64,000 nucleotides of DNA from Pectobacterium peruviense (GCF_002847345.1 NZ_LXFV01000010.1:1-64000), one strand, 5' to 3'. Numbered from the stretch's first letter, positions 51,201-61,627 are shown. Notes: generated from the sequence alone by a model not told the origin. Program-made: numbers and translations.

Positions 51201-52070
51201 ATGATCAAATCAAAACTCACTCTGCTTGCCTGCTCACTGTGTATGGCAGGCACGCTGGCCGCCTCATTCACCGCATCAGCGGAAGAGAAAAAATGGACAA
51301 CCGTCCGCATCGCGACCGAAGGCGCTTACCACCCGTATAACTTCACCAAGCCAGACGGTACGCTCGATGGCATGGAGATCGAGCTGTACAAAGTGCTGTG
51401 TAACAACATGCAGGTGAAATGCGAAATCATGGTTCAACCTTTCGCCAGCGCCATTCCTGCACTGAATGCCGGTAAATATGACGCGATCATTGCAGGTATG
51501 TCCGCCACGGCAAAACGCCGTGAGGTGATCGATTTCAGCCAGCCGTACACGCAGTCAGGGCAGACTTTCGCCGTGCTGAAATCCAGTTCACTCGCCAAAG
51601 ATTTCCCAGATGCAGGCGTGCGTTTCTCCATTGACCCAGCTGATGAAGCTAAAGCATTGGCAGAAGTCGAGAAACTGAAACCGCTGTTGGAAGGCAAAAC
51701 CATCGGTGTGCAGTCTGCTTCTATCGCCAGCGCCTTTTTAGATAAATATATGAAAGGCGTGATGAAAGTACGCGAATATAAAACCACCCAGGAACACGAT
51801 CTGGATCTGAAAGCAGGCCGTGTGGATCTGGTCATCGCTTCCGCGCCTTACTTGAAAAGTACGACGGACAAACCGGGCAATGACAACATCGTAATGCCAG
51901 GGCCACAGTTCATCGGCGGCATTCTGGGTAGCGGCTCCTCCGTTGGCCTGCGTAAAAGCGATCCTGAGCTGAAAGCCATGTTCGACAAGGCGATCGATCA
52001 GGCCAAGCAAGACGGCACCATCAGAAAACTGAGTGAAAAATGGTTCGGTATGGACACCACGCCACTCTGA
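51201..52070 (+). CDS. Periplasmic binding protein, polar amino acid/opine type
   Basis: The 289-residue precursor belongs to solute-binding family 3 (HisJ/OccT class). The signal peptide is MIKSKLTLLACSLCMAGTLAA... ending near TASA/EEKKW. Ligand-fold motifs are VRIATEGAYHPYNFTKPDGTLDGMEIEL, CEIMVQPFASAIPALNAGKYDAIIAGMSATAKRREVIDFSQPY and a C-terminal IRKLSEKWFG. The arginine of KRREV and Asp of FSQPY-type segments usually hold the amino acid backbone. It follows an ERIC element and precedes a perfect hairpin and an M20 amidohydrolase. The ligand is probably a basic amino acid, opine or N-acyl amino acid; this is inference. Confidence 0.92.
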   Translation: MIKSKLTLLACSLCMAGTLAASFTASAEEKKWTTVRIATEGAYHPYNFTKPDGTLDGMEIELYKVLCNNMQVKCEIMVQPFASAIPALNAGKYDAIIAGMSATAKRREVIDFSQPYTQSGQTFAVLKSSSLAKDFPDAGVRFSIDPADEAKALAEVEKLKPLLEGKTIGVQSASIASAFLDKYMKGVMKVREYKTTQEHDLDLKAGRVDLVIASAPYLKSTTDKPGNDNIVMPGPQFIGGILGSGSSVGLRKSDPELKAMFDKAIDQAKQDGTIRKLSEKWFGMDTTPL

Positions 52071-52090
52071 GTGTGACCTTCTAGTGAATC

Positions 52091-52120
52091 ACGCGTCATA
52101 GCCAACGGGCTATGACGCGT
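52091..52120 (+). other. Perfect 13-bp hairpin between binding protein and amidohydrolase genes
   Basis: ACGCGTCATAGCC (52091-52103) pairs perfectly with GGCTATGACGCGT (52108-52120) around an AACG loop. There is no following T-run. It probably stabilises the upstream mRNA or causes partial termination, giving less hydrolase than binding protein. Confidence 0.75.
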
Positions 52121-52162
52121 CCCGCGCCAATGCATCAAAGAAATCAAACGAGCACACCACGC

Positions 52163-53620
52163 ATGAATGCAACACACAATGAAGGAACGCTGCCTGCCGT
52201 CAATCACCAGACCGTGGAAGAGATCTGCGGCCTGATTGCGGCCAAGCGGCAGCAATTCTGTACGTTGAGCGACGGTATCTGGGACACGCCAGAACTGAAC
52301 TACGAAGAACATCGTTCAGCAGCACAGCACGAAGCCGTCCTGAAAGCAGAAGGCTTCCGCCTGACCAAAGGCATCGCCGACATGCCGACTGCGCTACTCG
52401 GGGAATTCGGTGAAGGTCTGCCGATTGTCGCCATTCTGGGTGAATATGATGCGCTTCCGGGCCTGAGCCAACAGGCAAATGTCGCAGAACCGAAGCCGCT
52501 CGAAAATGGTGGCAATGGCCACGGTTGCGGACATAACCTGCTCGGCACCGCGGCGCTACAGGCTGCGACGGCAGTGAAGGATTATCTGCAAAAACATGCG
52601 CTGGCCGGAACGGTACGTTTTTACGGCTGCCCTGCAGAAGAAGGCGGATCGTCCAAAGGTTTTATGGTCAAGGAAGGCGTATTTGATGACGTCGATATTG
52701 CCATCTGCTGGCATCCAGCGACCTTCACCGGCGTCAACAGCCCGGTATCGCTGGCCTGTAACGAACTGAATTTTTACTTCAAAGGCCGTGCCGCTCATGC
52801 TGCCAGCAGCCCACACTTGGGGCGCAGCGCGCTGGATGCCGTTGAATTAATGAATGTTGGCGTTAACTATATGCGCGAACACATGCCGTCCTCCGCGCGC
52901 ATTCACTACGCGATTACCGACAGCGGCGGTCACGCACCAAACGTCGTACAGGCTAACGCGACCGTGCGTTACCTTGTACGAGCACGCCAGTTGCCGGAAC
53001 TGCATCAGTTAGTCAAACGCGTGAAAAAAATTGCCGAAGGCGCGGCGCTGATGACAGAAACCGAGGTCAGCAGCGAAGTGATTAGCGGTGATGCCAACCT
53101 ACTGGCAAACCCACCGCTGGAAGCGCGTATGCACGAACACCTGCTGGCACTCGGCCCGATAGCGTTCGATGACGAAGATCGCAAGATGGCGGCAATGTTC
53201 CAGACGGCGCTGAGCGCCGAAGACATCGCCGAATCCTACGCACGTTTCGGCGTCAAACCTCAACCGGGTTTAACACTGCACGACGGGATTTATCCACTGT
53301 ATAGCCCGAATGAAGCCTTCATCGGTTCCACCGATGTGGGAACGGTCAGTTGGGTTGTGCCGACCGTGCAAATCCGCAGCGCCACCTACGCTATTGGTAC
53401 ACCGGCGCATTCGTGGCAATTGGTTGCACAAGGGAAAACTGGCGCAGCACACAAAGGCATGGAATATGCGGCAAAGGCGATGGCATCACTGGCTATCGAT
53501 CTGCTGGTAACGCCTGAACTGATTGCACAGGCAAAAGCCGACCACCAGGAACGATTGCAGCACACACCGTTTGAGAACCCGATTCCAGACGACGTGTTTG
53601 CGCCTATCCCGCAGGAATAA
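52163..53620 (+). CDS. M20 family amidohydrolase, AbgB-like
   Basis: The 485-residue protein is closely similar in motifs to AbgB, a subunit of p-aminobenzoyl-glutamate hydrolase. It shows VAILGEYDALPGLSQQA, the metal-site NGHGCGHNLLGTAAL, YGCPAEEGGSSKGFMV with the catalytic glutamate pair, FKGRAAHAASSPHLGRSALDAVELM (dimerisation lid) and STDVGTVSWVVPT. I chose the ATG at 52163; an in-frame ATG at 52112 lies inside a perfect hairpin. The family hydrolyses N-acyl amino acid or dipeptide-like amides using two divalent metals. Downstream of an amino-acid-type importer it probably processes the imported compound. No AbgA partner is present here. Confidence 0.9.
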   Translation: MNATHNEGTLPAVNHQTVEEICGLIAAKRQQFCTLSDGIWDTPELNYEEHRSAAQHEAVLKAEGFRLTKGIADMPTALLGEFGEGLPIVAILGEYDALPGLSQQANVAEPKPLENGGNGHGCGHNLLGTAALQAATAVKDYLQKHALAGTVRFYGCPAEEGGSSKGFMVKEGVFDDVDIAICWHPATFTGVNSPVSLACNELNFYFKGRAAHAASSPHLGRSALDAVELMNVGVNYMREHMPSSARIHYAITDSGGHAPNVVQANATVRYLVRARQLPELHQLVKRVKKIAEGAALMTETEVSSEVISGDANLLANPPLEARMHEHLLALGPIAFDDEDRKMAAMFQTALSAEDIAESYARFGVKPQPGLTLHDGIYPLYSPNEAFIGSTDVGTVSWVVPTVQIRSATYAIGTPAHSWQLVAQGKTGAAHKGMEYAAKAMASLAIDLLVTPELIAQAKADHQERLQHTPFENPIPDDVFAPIPQE

Positions 53621-53658
53621 GAAGCTGATTTGAAGGGATAAATAAGACGTATCAGAAA

Positions 53659-53685
53659 ACCGTCAGGAGAGATCCTCCTGACGGT
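53659..53685. terminator. Convergent terminator between the amidohydrolase gene and trpS
   Basis: The stem ACCGTCAGGA/TCCTGACGGT (53659-53668 and 53676-53685) lies between two converging genes, flanked by GAAA on the left and AATTAAG on the right. The tracts are short, so termination may be partial. Confidence 0.65.
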
Positions 53686-53694
53686 AATTAAGAC

Positions 53695-54699
53695 TTACGG
53701 GCGAGAAACAAAGCCGACTGCGTCGTACACTTTCTTCAGCGTTTCCTGTGCGCGAGCGCTGGCTTTTTCAGCCCCTTCACGCATCACCTGTTGCAGGAAA
53801 GCCTCATCGTTACGGAAACGGTGATAACGTTCTTGCAGCTCAGACAGCATGCCGGATACGGCATCCGCTACCGCACCTTTCAGGTGACCATACATCTGGC
53901 CATTAAACTCCTGCTCCAGCTCAGGGATGCTTTTTCCCGTAACACCAGACAGAATATCCAACAAATTCGATACCCCGGCTTTATTCGCAACGTCATAGCG
54001 CACGACTGGCGGCTCATCGGAATCGGTCATCGCGCGTTTGATCTTCTTCACCACTGCTTTCGGATCTTCCAGCAGCCCGATAACATTGTTGCGGTTATCG
54101 TCGGACTTGGACATCTTCTTGGTAGGCTCCAGCAGCGACATCACACGTGCGCCCGACTTCGGAATGAACGGCTCAGGCACTTTGAAAATATCGCCATACA
54201 GGCTGTTGAAGCGCTGACCAACGTCGCGACTCAATTCCAGATGCTGCTTCTGATCTTCGCCCACTGGCACTTGATTTGTTTGGTACAGCAAGATATCCGC
54301 CGCCATCAGCACCGGATAATCAAACAGACCGGCGTTGATGTTCTCTTCATAACGCGCAGATTTATCCTTGAACTGCGTCATGCGGCTCAACTCGCCGAAA
54401 TACGCGTAGCAGTTCAATATCCAGCTCAGTTGGCTATGCTCAGGCACGTGAGACTGAACGAAAATGGTGCTCTTTTTCGGATCGATACCACAGGCCAAAT
54501 ACAACGCCAGGGTATCCAGCGTCGCTTTTCTCAGCGCCTGCGGATCCTGACGCACCGTGATGGCATGCAAATCCACGATGCAATAGATGCAGTCGTAATC
54601 GTCCTGCATGCTGACCCACTGACGTAACGCCCCCATGTAGTTACCAATGGTCAATTCACCAGACGGTTGCGCACCGCTAAATACAATGGGCTTGCTCAT
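53695..54699 (-). CDS. trpS: Tryptophanyl-tRNA synthetase
   Basis: TrpRS charges tRNA-Trp. The 334-residue class I synthetase has the HIGH-like [12 protein letters not shown] near residue 17 and the KMSKS motif in [11 protein letters not shown] around residue 195. [21 protein letters not shown] is the typical adenylate and dimer region. The start overlaps the gph stop (ATGA). It is the last gene of the dam superoperon, as in E. coli. Confidence 0.98.
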   Translation of the reverse strand: MSKPIVFSGAQPSGELTIGNYMGALRQWVSMQDDYDCIYCIVDLHAITVRQDPQALRKATLDTLALYLACGIDPKKSTIFVQSHVPEHSQLSWILNCYAYFGELSRMTQFKDKSARYEENINAGLFDYPVLMAADILLYQTNQVPVGEDQKQHLELSRDVGQRFNSLYGDIFKVPEPFIPKSGARVMSLLEPTKKMSKSDDNRNNVIGLLEDPKAVVKKIKRAMTDSDEPPVVRYDVANKAGVSNLLDILSGVTGKSIPELEQEFNGQMYGHLKGAVADAVSGMLSELQERYHRFRNDEAFLQQVMREGAEKASARAQETLKKVYDAVGFVSRP

Positions 54700-55400
54700 A
54701 CTAAGGGTTCCTGATTGTGTGAAGAGGAGTGCCCGATCAGGGGCAAAATATCGGCAAAACGATCCAGAACGACGTCCGGCTGACTCAGCTCGATCGCTTC
54801 ACCATAGTTATAACCATACGTCATGCCAACACTGCGGCAACCTGCCGCCTGTGCCGCCTGAATATCATTGCGGGAATCACCGATGAACAAGAGTTCACTC
54901 GTGCGTAATCCCAGCTTACCCAGCACCAGATAAAGCGGCGCAGGGTGAGGTTTTTTCACGATGACGTCATCGCCACCGATGATCAGCGAAAAATAATCGC
55001 CGATCCCTAATCCTGCCAGCAACGGCGCAACAAACGGCGTGGGTTTATTGGTCACCACTGCCATCGGAACACCTTGCTGTGCCAACTGCGCCAGCGTCTC
55101 TTTGACCTGCGGGAACAGCGTGCTGCCGCTATCCACCGTCTGCGCATAATAGCTATCGAACCGCTCACGGGTTTCCTGCAAGCGTACGGTAGTCGGCTCA
55201 ACACCAGCCCAGCGTAGCGCTCGTTCAACCATCACGTCCGCACCGTTACCAATCCAGGTTGCGACACGGGCTTCGCCCGCCGCAGGCAACGATTGTGCGA
55301 CTAATGCCTGATCGATAGCCGCCGCCAGACCCGGTGCGCTATGAATCAACGTACCGTCCAAATCAAAAGCCAACCCGCGAATCGCGGCTAATTCAGTCAT
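54696..55400 (-). CDS. gph: Phosphoglycolate phosphatase
   Basis: Gph is a HAD-family phosphatase that removes 2-phosphoglycolate formed in DNA repair. The 234-residue protein has the nucleophile motif [11 protein letters not shown], motif [11 protein letters not shown], the lysine in [11 protein letters not shown] and motif [19 protein letters not shown] chose the ATG at 55398-55400, preceded by AAGGACG, which overlaps the rpe end by eight bases; a start seven codons upstream is possible. Confidence 0.96.
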   Translation of the reverse strand: MTELAAIRGLAFDLDGTLIHSAPGLAAAIDQALVAQSLPAAGEARVATWIGNGADVMVERALRWAGVEPTTVRLQETRERFDSYYAQTVDSGSTLFPQVKETLAQLAQQGVPMAVVTNKPTPFVAPLLAGLGIGDYFSLIIGGDDVIVKKPHPAPLYLVLGKLGLRTSELLFIGDSRNDIQAAQAAGCRSVGMTYGYNYGEAIELSQPDVVLDRFADILPLIGHSSSHNQEPLV

Positions 55401-56070
55401 GTTTCGTCCTTGAAATTTCATTACGCATTTGATCAATGACAGTTCGGTAATCTGGATGACCAAAAATAGCCGATCCCGCTACAAACATATCCGCGCCAGC
55501 TTCAGCAATCGCGCCGATATTCTCCACCTTAACGCCACCATCGACTTCCAGTCGAATGTCGTAACCGCTGTCGTCGATCAAGCGACGAACCTGACGCAAT
55601 TTATCCAACGTGCTGGGAATAAAGGACTGACCGCCAAATCCAGGATTAACCGACATCAGCAGAATGATATCCAGCTTATCCATGACGTAATCGAGGTAAC
55701 TTAGCGGGGTCGCAGGGTTAAACACCAGCCCGGCTTTGCAGCCGTGATCCTTGATCAGTTGCAGTGAACGATCGAGGTGATCCGTGGCTTCGGGATGAAA
55801 GGTAATGAAACTGGCTCCCGCGTTGGCGAAATCGGGGATGATACGATCAACGGGTTTCACCATCAGATGAACATCAATCGGCGCGGTAATGCCGTAATCG
55901 CGTAGGGATTTCAGAACCAGTGGGCCAATCGTTAAATTTGGCACATAGTGGTTATCCATGACATCAAAATGGACCACATCAGCCCCGGCAGCCAATACGT
56001 TAGCAGTATCTTCACCAAGACGGGCAAAATCAGCCGACAAAATGGACGGCGCGATTAAAAACGGTTTCAT
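55393..56070 (-). CDS. rpe: Ribulose-phosphate 3-epimerase
   Basis: Rpe interconverts ribulose 5-phosphate and xylulose 5-phosphate in the pentose phosphate pathway. The 225-residue TIM-barrel protein has the metal and catalytic motifs [42 protein letters not shown] and [12 protein letters not shown]. It is translationally coupled to gph and follows dam after a 123-base gap. Confidence 0.98.
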   Translation of the reverse strand: MKPFLIAPSILSADFARLGEDTANVLAAGADVVHFDVMDNHYVPNLTIGPLVLKSLRDYGITAPIDVHLMVKPVDRIIPDFANAGASFITFHPEATDHLDRSLQLIKDHGCKAGLVFNPATPLSYLDYVMDKLDIILLMSVNPGFGGQSFIPSTLDKLRQVRRLIDDSGYDIRLEVDGGVKVENIGAIAEAGADMFVAGSAIFGHPDYRTVIDQMRNEISRTKHD

Positions 56071-56193
56071 TCATTTCTCCAAACGGTAAAGTCTGAATGC
56101 CTGCGGGTAACCTATTCTCGACTAATAACGCCTCTCTGACGACATTAACCGATTCACTGCGCTCTGTTTACCCCACCTGTACACAATATGGTA

Positions 56194-57006
56194 TTACCGA
56201 TATAAGGCGAGTAACTCACTGACTTTACTACGCCCTAAAATATTACGACTAATCGTTCGGCGTGCTTTAACAACATACAGCACGGCCTCCTGATACCATT
56301 CACGCGTCAGCACCGTGTCATGGTTGGAAATCAGCACGGGAATCTGGCTTTCTACGGACAAACGACGTGCCAATAACGCCAAACTCTGCTGGTCGGCACG
56401 ACTGAAATTATTGGTGTGATAGGCCGTAAAGTTCGCGGTAGCAGACAGCGGTGCATAAGGCGGATCGCAATAAATAACCGACCCCTTCTCTGCTTTTTCC
56501 AGCGTGTCCTGATAATGCTCACAGATGAACGTGGCATTTTGCGCTTTCAAGGCGAACCAGCGAATTTCCTCTTCAGGAAAATAGGGTTTTTTGTAGCGCC
56601 CGAAAGGAACATTGAATTCACCGCGCATGTTGTAACGGCACAGGCCGTTATAACAGTGGCGATTCAAATAGAGAAACAGCAGCGCACGCCGATAGGCATC
56701 GCGACAAAGGTTAAATTCTTCACGCAGCAAATAGAACGTCTCTGACGTGTTTACCTCATCCGTAAAAAGTTTACGAGCATCGGTAACAAACTCATCTGCA
56801 TTCGATTTAACGATATTGTAGAGGTTAATCAGGTCGCTATTAATATCAGCCAGTATGTAGCGATCGTATTCCGTATTCAGAAATACGGAACCCGCGCCAA
56901 CAAAAGGCTCAATCAGACAGTCTCCTGCGGGTAAATAGCGACGAATTTCTTCTACCAGCGGATATTTACCACCAGCCCATTTTAAAAAAGCGCGGTTCTT
57001 CTTCAT
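56194..57006 (-). CDS. dam: DNA adenine methyltransferase Dam
   Basis: Dam methylates the N6 of adenine in GATC, guiding mismatch repair, replication timing and gene regulation. The 270-residue protein has motif X FLKWAGGKYPL, the AdoMet motif LIEPFVGAGSVF and the catalytic DPPY in VIYCDPPYAPLSA. The target-recognition region lies between. It follows damX as in E. coli. Confidence 0.97.
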   Translation of the reverse strand: MKKNRAFLKWAGGKYPLVEEIRRYLPAGDCLIEPFVGAGSVFLNTEYDRYILADINSDLINLYNIVKSNADEFVTDARKLFTDEVNTSETFYLLREEFNLCRDAYRRALLFLYLNRHCYNGLCRYNMRGEFNVPFGRYKKPYFPEEEIRWFALKAQNATFICEHYQDTLEKAEKGSVIYCDPPYAPLSATANFTAYHTNNFSRADQQSLALLARRLSVESQIPVLISNHDTVLTREWYQEAVLYVVKARRTISRNILGRSKVSELLALYR

Positions 57007-57085
57007 GCCGTCGTTAGTTACTCATACGTTTCAGAGCCGCGGATTGTACTCTGTGTCAGACAGCACATCAGGGCTAAAATTGGTG

Positions 57086-58102
57086 TTACTTATTCAAGTC
57101 CTGCTTCACCTGGCGGATCGGCTTAACCCATGGTTTTTTCGCTTGTACCTCTGCGGGCAAGGCGGCAATCGCCTGTTTCGCTTCCGCAGAAGAAGCATAG
57201 ACTCCGGTCACTAACACATACCAGGATTTTCCGTCTCGTTTCGTTTCATACACCCACGAATGGGCGAGGTTATGCTGTTTCGCGTAGGCTTTCAGCGTGT
57301 CCGAGCGTGAAGCGCTGCTCAGTTGCAAAGTAAAGTGGCTGGCTGGGGCATTCTGTACGGAAACGTTCTGCCCAGCAGTCGCCGGAGCAGCTTTTGCATT
57401 CGCTGCAGGCTTGCTTACTACTGGCGCTTTTGGCGCATTGTTTGCGGCAGGCTTAGCGTTGCTAGCGTGTGCAGGCGTCGTATTGTGCGTATTTTTAGCG
57501 GACGATGTCGCAGGCGTTTTCCCCGTTGGAACAACCGTCGCAGGTGCCGTCGGCAGCGTCGAATTTCCTGTCGCGCCCTGGGAGAACTCGCTAACGCGCC
57601 CTTGCTGTTGCGACAGCGCATCAGTGATGTTGCCCGGCAACTCAATGCGCTGTTGGCCTGCCACTGGCGGTTGAACCTGCGCATCCGTTGGCGTACCGGA
57701 AATCGGTGGAGCACTTAATGTTTGAGGCGACATCGGCACTTGAGAAGACGTCTGCGCTGGTGTTTGACCATGACTGGCATCGCCAGATACCGCAGTAGGG
57801 CTCTCACCCTGTGAGGCAGGCTGCGCACTTTGCGTCATGGGGGACGATGAAGAGAGATCGATATTTCGCTCTCCACCCGCTTGATTCTGCGTCTGTGACG
57901 TTTGTGGCTGAGAAGGTGCCTGCAAAGCAGAACCAATACCCACGATCAGCAGCACCAGTACCACAATCCCGATGCCAATCATCAGGTGCTGTCTGGAAAG
58001 CGCGATTTTCGGTACTGCGAAGTTGCTGCTTTTTTGCTGACGAGTAGGTCGACGGTCACTGGTATCTGGCTTCAGCTCATCTTCCGGCTTGAACTCATCC
58101 AT
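57086..58102 (-). CDS. damX: Cell division protein DamX
   Basis: DamX is a bitopic inner-membrane protein of the septal ring. The 338-residue product has a cytoplasmic N-terminus, one membrane segment (about residues 40-62: LMIGIGIVVLVLLIVGIGSAL) and a long Pro/Thr/Gln/Ala-rich periplasmic linker. The C-terminal SPOR domain (about 255-330: FTLQLSSASRSDTLKAYAK, SWYVLVTGVYASSAEAKQAI) binds denuded glycan strands at the septum. It is about 90 residues shorter than E. coli DamX, mostly in the linker. Confidence 0.95.
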   Translation of the reverse strand: MDEFKPEDELKPDTSDRRPTRQQKSSNFAVPKIALSRQHLMIGIGIVVLVLLIVGIGSALQAPSQPQTSQTQNQAGGERNIDLSSSSPMTQSAQPASQGESPTAVSGDASHGQTPAQTSSQVPMSPQTLSAPPISGTPTDAQVQPPVAGQQRIELPGNITDALSQQQGRVSEFSQGATGNSTLPTAPATVVPTGKTPATSSAKNTHNTTPAHASNAKPAANNAPKAPVVSKPAANAKAAPATAGQNVSVQNAPASHFTLQLSSASRSDTLKAYAKQHNLAHSWVYETKRDGKSWYVLVTGVYASSAEAKQAIAALPAEVQAKKPWVKPIRQVKQDLNK

Positions 58103-58252
58103 TTAACATCTCCCCACTAAAAAGCTCGAATCCGCCGCGCGGTCGCCAAGGCGAATCATTGAATCGTAACGCATTGTATTTTATTAACCATAACCCATCA
58201 GGGCGTGTCTGTCGTTAATACTTCTGTTTCATAACTGGCATAGCATTACGCA

Positions 58253-59338
58253 TCAGGCCAAGCAATCTGCTATCGAGGCCAACACCATGTCATGCGCGAC
58301 GCCACCACGGACTTCGGATTGACCAATTGCCGTTGGAAGCACCAGACGTAACTCACCCGCCAGCACTTTCTTGTCACGCATCATGTGGGGAAGATAGGCT
58401 TCAGGCGTCATTTGCGTCGGACCGTTCACTGGCAGGCCAGCGCGAACCAACAGAGACTTGATACGTTCGACGTCCGAATCGGAGAACTGTCCGAGGCGAC
58501 GTGCCGTATGTGCAGCCATCACCATGCCTGCCGCAACCGCTTCGCCATGAAGCCAGTTACCGTAGCCCATTTCAGCTTCAATAGCATGCCCGTAAGTATG
58601 GCCCAGATTGAGCAACGCGCGCATGCCACTTTCACGTTCATCGGCTGCCACCACTGCGGCTTTAATTTCACAGCAGCGTCGAATGCAGTAAGCCAGCGCG
58701 TCATGCTGTAGCTCACGCACTGCCTCAATGTTTTCTTCAAGCCAAAGAAAGAAATCGCGATCCAGAATAATGCCGTACTTGATCACTTCCGCTAGCCCGG
58801 ATGACAATTCCCGTGCCGGTAAAGATTTCAGGCAGTCCAGATCGATCACAACCGATACGGGCTGGTAGAACGCCCCGATCATGTTTTTACCCAACGGGTG
58901 ATTGACGGCGGTTTTACCACCGACGGAAGAATCTACCTGCGATAACAGCGTTGTCGGCACCTGAATGAATCGGACGCCACGCTGATAACTGGCTGCGGCA
59001 AAACCGGCTAAATCGCCGATGACACCACCACCCAAAGCAACAATTGTCGTATCACGACCATGCGGCTTCGCCAGCAGCGCGGTAAATACCTGATCCAAGA
59101 CGGTCAGCGATTTGTACTGCTCGCCATCAGGTAAAATAACCTGATCGACATGCACGCCATTTTTTTCCAGCACACCACGAACACGGTCAAGATACAGAGG
59201 GGCCAATGTCTGGTTCGTCACCAGCATGGCCTGATCCCCCGCTTTCAACGGCATAAAAGAAGCCGAATCATCAAACAATCCGGCAGCTATCGTAATGGGG
59301 TAACTACGTTCCCCAAGTGTTACGGTAATTCTTTCCAT
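58253..59338 (-). CDS. aroB: 3-dehydroquinate synthase
   Basis: AroB forms dehydroquinate, the first ring of the shikimate pathway, with NAD+ and a divalent metal. The 361-residue protein has DGEQYKSL, the NAD-site [41 protein letters not shown] and the metal-ligand segments LAEVIKYG and [16 protein letters not shown]. It follows aroK by 51 bases. Confidence 0.98.
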   Translation of the reverse strand: MERITVTLGERSYPITIAAGLFDDSASFMPLKAGDQAMLVTNQTLAPLYLDRVRGVLEKNGVHVDQVILPDGEQYKSLTVLDQVFTALLAKPHGRDTTIVALGGGVIGDLAGFAAASYQRGVRFIQVPTTLLSQVDSSVGGKTAVNHPLGKNMIGAFYQPVSVVIDLDCLKSLPARELSSGLAEVIKYGIILDRDFFLWLEENIEAVRELQHDALAYCIRRCCEIKAAVVAADERESGMRALLNLGHTYGHAIEAEMGYGNWLHGEAVAAGMVMAAHTARRLGQFSDSDVERIKSLLVRAGLPVNGPTQMTPEAYLPHMMRDKKVLAGELRLVLPTAIGQSEVRGGVAHDMVLASIADCLA

Positions 59339-59389
59339 GCTCGTTAAACAACCCGTTCAGAATCCGCTCAATGCGGATAAGGTATGCTC

Positions 59390-59911
59390 TTAGTTACTTT
59401 CCAGCATATTGATAATCTGGTTAGCAACGACCTTGGCACTTTGCTCGTCAGTCCGAATGGTAACGTCAGCGATTTCTTCATAAAGCGGGTTCCGCTCTTT
59501 CGCCAACGCTTCCAATACTTCACGTGGAGGGGTTTCAACCTGAAGTAACGGACGCTTCTTATCACGCTGCGTGCGGGCCAGCTGTTTCTCGATTGTCGTT
59601 TCCAAATAAACGACAACGCCGCGCGCGGAAAGACGATTGCGCGTCTCACGTGATTTGACTGAGCCACCGCCTGTCGCCAGTACGATGCCTTGCTTTTCCG
59701 TCAATTCATTAATGACTTTCTCTTCACGATCGCGGAAGCCGTCTTCGCCTTCCACATCGAATACCCAGCCCACATCAGCCCCAGTGCGTCGCTCAATTTC
59801 TTGATCGGAGTCGAAAAACTCCATATTGAGTTGCTGAGCTAATTGACGGCCAATAGTGCTTTTGCCGGCACCCATAGGCCCAACCAGAAAGATATTGCGT
59901 TTCTCTGCCAT
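59390..59911 (-). CDS. aroK: Shikimate kinase I
   Basis: AroK phosphorylates shikimate. The 173-residue P-loop kinase has Walker [16 protein letters not shown] (about 11-25), the shikimate-binding [11 protein letters not shown] and [14 protein letters not shown], and the strand [14 protein letters not shown]. The lid arginines are around QRDKKRPLL. It starts the aroKB-damX-dam run. Confidence 0.98.
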   Translation of the reverse strand: MAEKRNIFLVGPMGAGKSTIGRQLAQQLNMEFFDSDQEIERRTGADVGWVFDVEGEDGFRDREEKVINELTEKQGIVLATGGGSVKSRETRNRLSARGVVVYLETTIEKQLARTQRDKKRPLLQVETPPREVLEALAKERNPLYEEIADVTIRTDEQSAKVVANQIINMLESN

Positions 59912-60262
59912 GTTTTTTGGTATTACTAAGACAATTCGTTAATGATAACCCGCCCCGCCAATTAACCCAGCGGCGGGACCTAAACTGAAACCTCATGAGC
60001 GATAGTGCGAGAATCAGACAAAAAATTATCTCAAGACTCAGGGTAGTTTGGCAACCGAATAAAATGTCACACCGACCACAGGTGGTCAATGTAGTATGTT
60101 TTATCGACATTTTCGGTGGAACAACACTTCAGTGCTCAATTCGCTAACCCTTGTAAGCTAAATCCGCCGCAGCGTCAAACTCATAAGCGCCAAACGTGAC
60201 AAAATATTGCTCCCTATCCGAGCGAAAAACACCGCATAACATCAGAGCGAGCCTGGGTTTAC
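59912..60262 (-). promoter_or_regulatory. hofQ-aroK intergenic region with candidate aroK promoter and palindrome
   Basis: This 351-base gap has no plausible gene. On the minus strand TTGACC (complement of 60084-60089), a spacer of about 17-18 bases and an A/T-rich -10 (CATTTT/ATTTTA) could drive aroK. The -35 overlaps a perfect palindrome GACCAC-AG-GTGGTC (60074-60087), a possible operator. Both calls are by eye only. Confidence 0.45.
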
Positions 60263-61537
60263 TCATAATGATGCAGGGATCAGCGTTGGTGTAATGAAAA
60301 TGACCAATTCTCGTCGCGTATGCTGCTCAGTATGGTTTCTGAACAGATGACCAAATACGGGAACCTCACTCAATATTGGCACCTTTCTGTCGTTGTTCTT
60401 CTTTTGCTGCTGGAAAATGCCGCCTAATACGATGGTTTCTCCATCAGCGACCGTCACCTGAGTTTGGATTTCCTGTTTATCGATCGCTAACGCTTCGCCG
60501 TTATCACCTTGCTTAATCGTCTGTCCCGGCATGTTTTGACTGATTTTCAGGTTCAGCGTAATGCGTCCAGCACGCAGAATGTCAGGCGTAACTTCCATGC
60601 CTAATACCGCCTCTTTGAATTCGATAGACGTCGACCCGCTGGCACCGCTGGAGACCTGATACGGAATTTCCGTCCCTTGTTTAATACTGGCGGTTTGCTG
60701 ATGTGCGGTAAAGAGTCGAGGACTGGCAATAATCTCGACCTCATTTTCCTGCTCCAGGGCCATTAATTCCAGATCCAGCAAGCGACCGTTCAACCGCGCC
60801 AGATGGAACCCCACATTTACCGCTGGTGTATCCACAGGCAGGCCAACATTAAAATTATTCAGCCTGAGCGCTTTGTTTGTCGCGTCCCCTTCACCCAGCC
60901 CCCAGTTAACACCCAATGCCTGCAGGTGCTCACTGCTGATGGTGACAATATGCGCCGCCAGTTGTACCTGCGCTAACGGCAGATCGAGCTCTTTCACCCA
61001 CGGTTCGAGCTGTGACAGCGCGTCTTCCGTATCGCGAATCAATAAGGTATTCGTGCGTTTGTCCACGGTTACGCTGCCACGCGTAGAAAGTAGCGTCCCA
61101 CGTTGAGCCTGAACGCTAGCCGCCACTTCCGCGGCATCAGCATACTGCAAGGCAACAGCAAGATTACGCAGCGGCAATTTCTGTGCCTGTTCCGCTACGC
61201 GTTCGTCCCGTTCTTTCTGCAAGGACTCAAGATGGTCAGCAGGGAAAACCAGCAGCACGTTACCGTTGCGCTCTACGCTGAGCCTCCCCATACGTAAAAC
61301 AATATCCAACGCCTGCTGCCAGGGAATATCTGCCAGCCTCAAGCTGAGATTCCCCGTCACACCCGGCGCGATCACCACATTGAGCTGCTGGTGATCGGCT
61401 AATGCCTGTAACACGCGAGGTATCGGTGAGTCCTCAAATGCCATCGATACCGCGCTCTCCGCACTGGCCTGATACGGCACGCTGAGAAGCAACAGACAGC
61501 TCCACGCCACTACCCGACATAACATCCTCATATTCAT
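60263..61537 (-). CDS. hofQ: Secretin HofQ of the DNA-uptake pilus system
   Basis: HofQ is an outer-membrane secretin homologous to PilQ/ComE, needed in some relatives for DNA uptake as a nutrient. The 424-residue precursor has a signal peptide (MNMRMLCRVVAWSCLLLLS...ASA) and an STN-like N0 domain (MAFEDSPIPRVLQALADHQQLNVV...WQQALDIVL). An N1 domain and the secretin core follow (VEIIASPRLFTAHQQTASIKQGTEIPYQ, VTVADGETIVLGGIFQQQ, VPILSEVPVFGHLFRNH). I chose the ATG at 61535-61537 (AAGG six bases before); neighbouring ATGs are possible. Confidence 0.92.
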   Translation of the reverse strand: MNMRMLCRVVAWSCLLLLSVPYQASAESAVSMAFEDSPIPRVLQALADHQQLNVVIAPGVTGNLSLRLADIPWQQALDIVLRMGRLSVERNGNVLLVFPADHLESLQKERDERVAEQAQKLPLRNLAVALQYADAAEVAASVQAQRGTLLSTRGSVTVDKRTNTLLIRDTEDALSQLEPWVKELDLPLAQVQLAAHIVTISSEHLQALGVNWGLGEGDATNKALRLNNFNVGLPVDTPAVNVGFHLARLNGRLLDLELMALEQENEVEIIASPRLFTAHQQTASIKQGTEIPYQVSSGASGSTSIEFKEAVLGMEVTPDILRAGRITLNLKISQNMPGQTIKQGDNGEALAIDKQEIQTQVTVADGETIVLGGIFQQQKKNNDRKVPILSEVPVFGHLFRNHTEQHTRRELVIFITPTLIPASL

Positions 61538-61627
61538 CATCGTCCTTGTTATCGAGATACACTCTTGTCCAAAAAAATCGTTGTCAAAAAACGACTTTCA
61601 AAATACGTGTCACCAGAGAGACTTCAC

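Noticed and set aside
52112-52162. Upstream ATG extending the AbgB-like protein by 17 residues
   Set aside because: The ATG lies inside a perfect 13-bp hairpin, there is no ribosome site, and the extra residues do not match the family.
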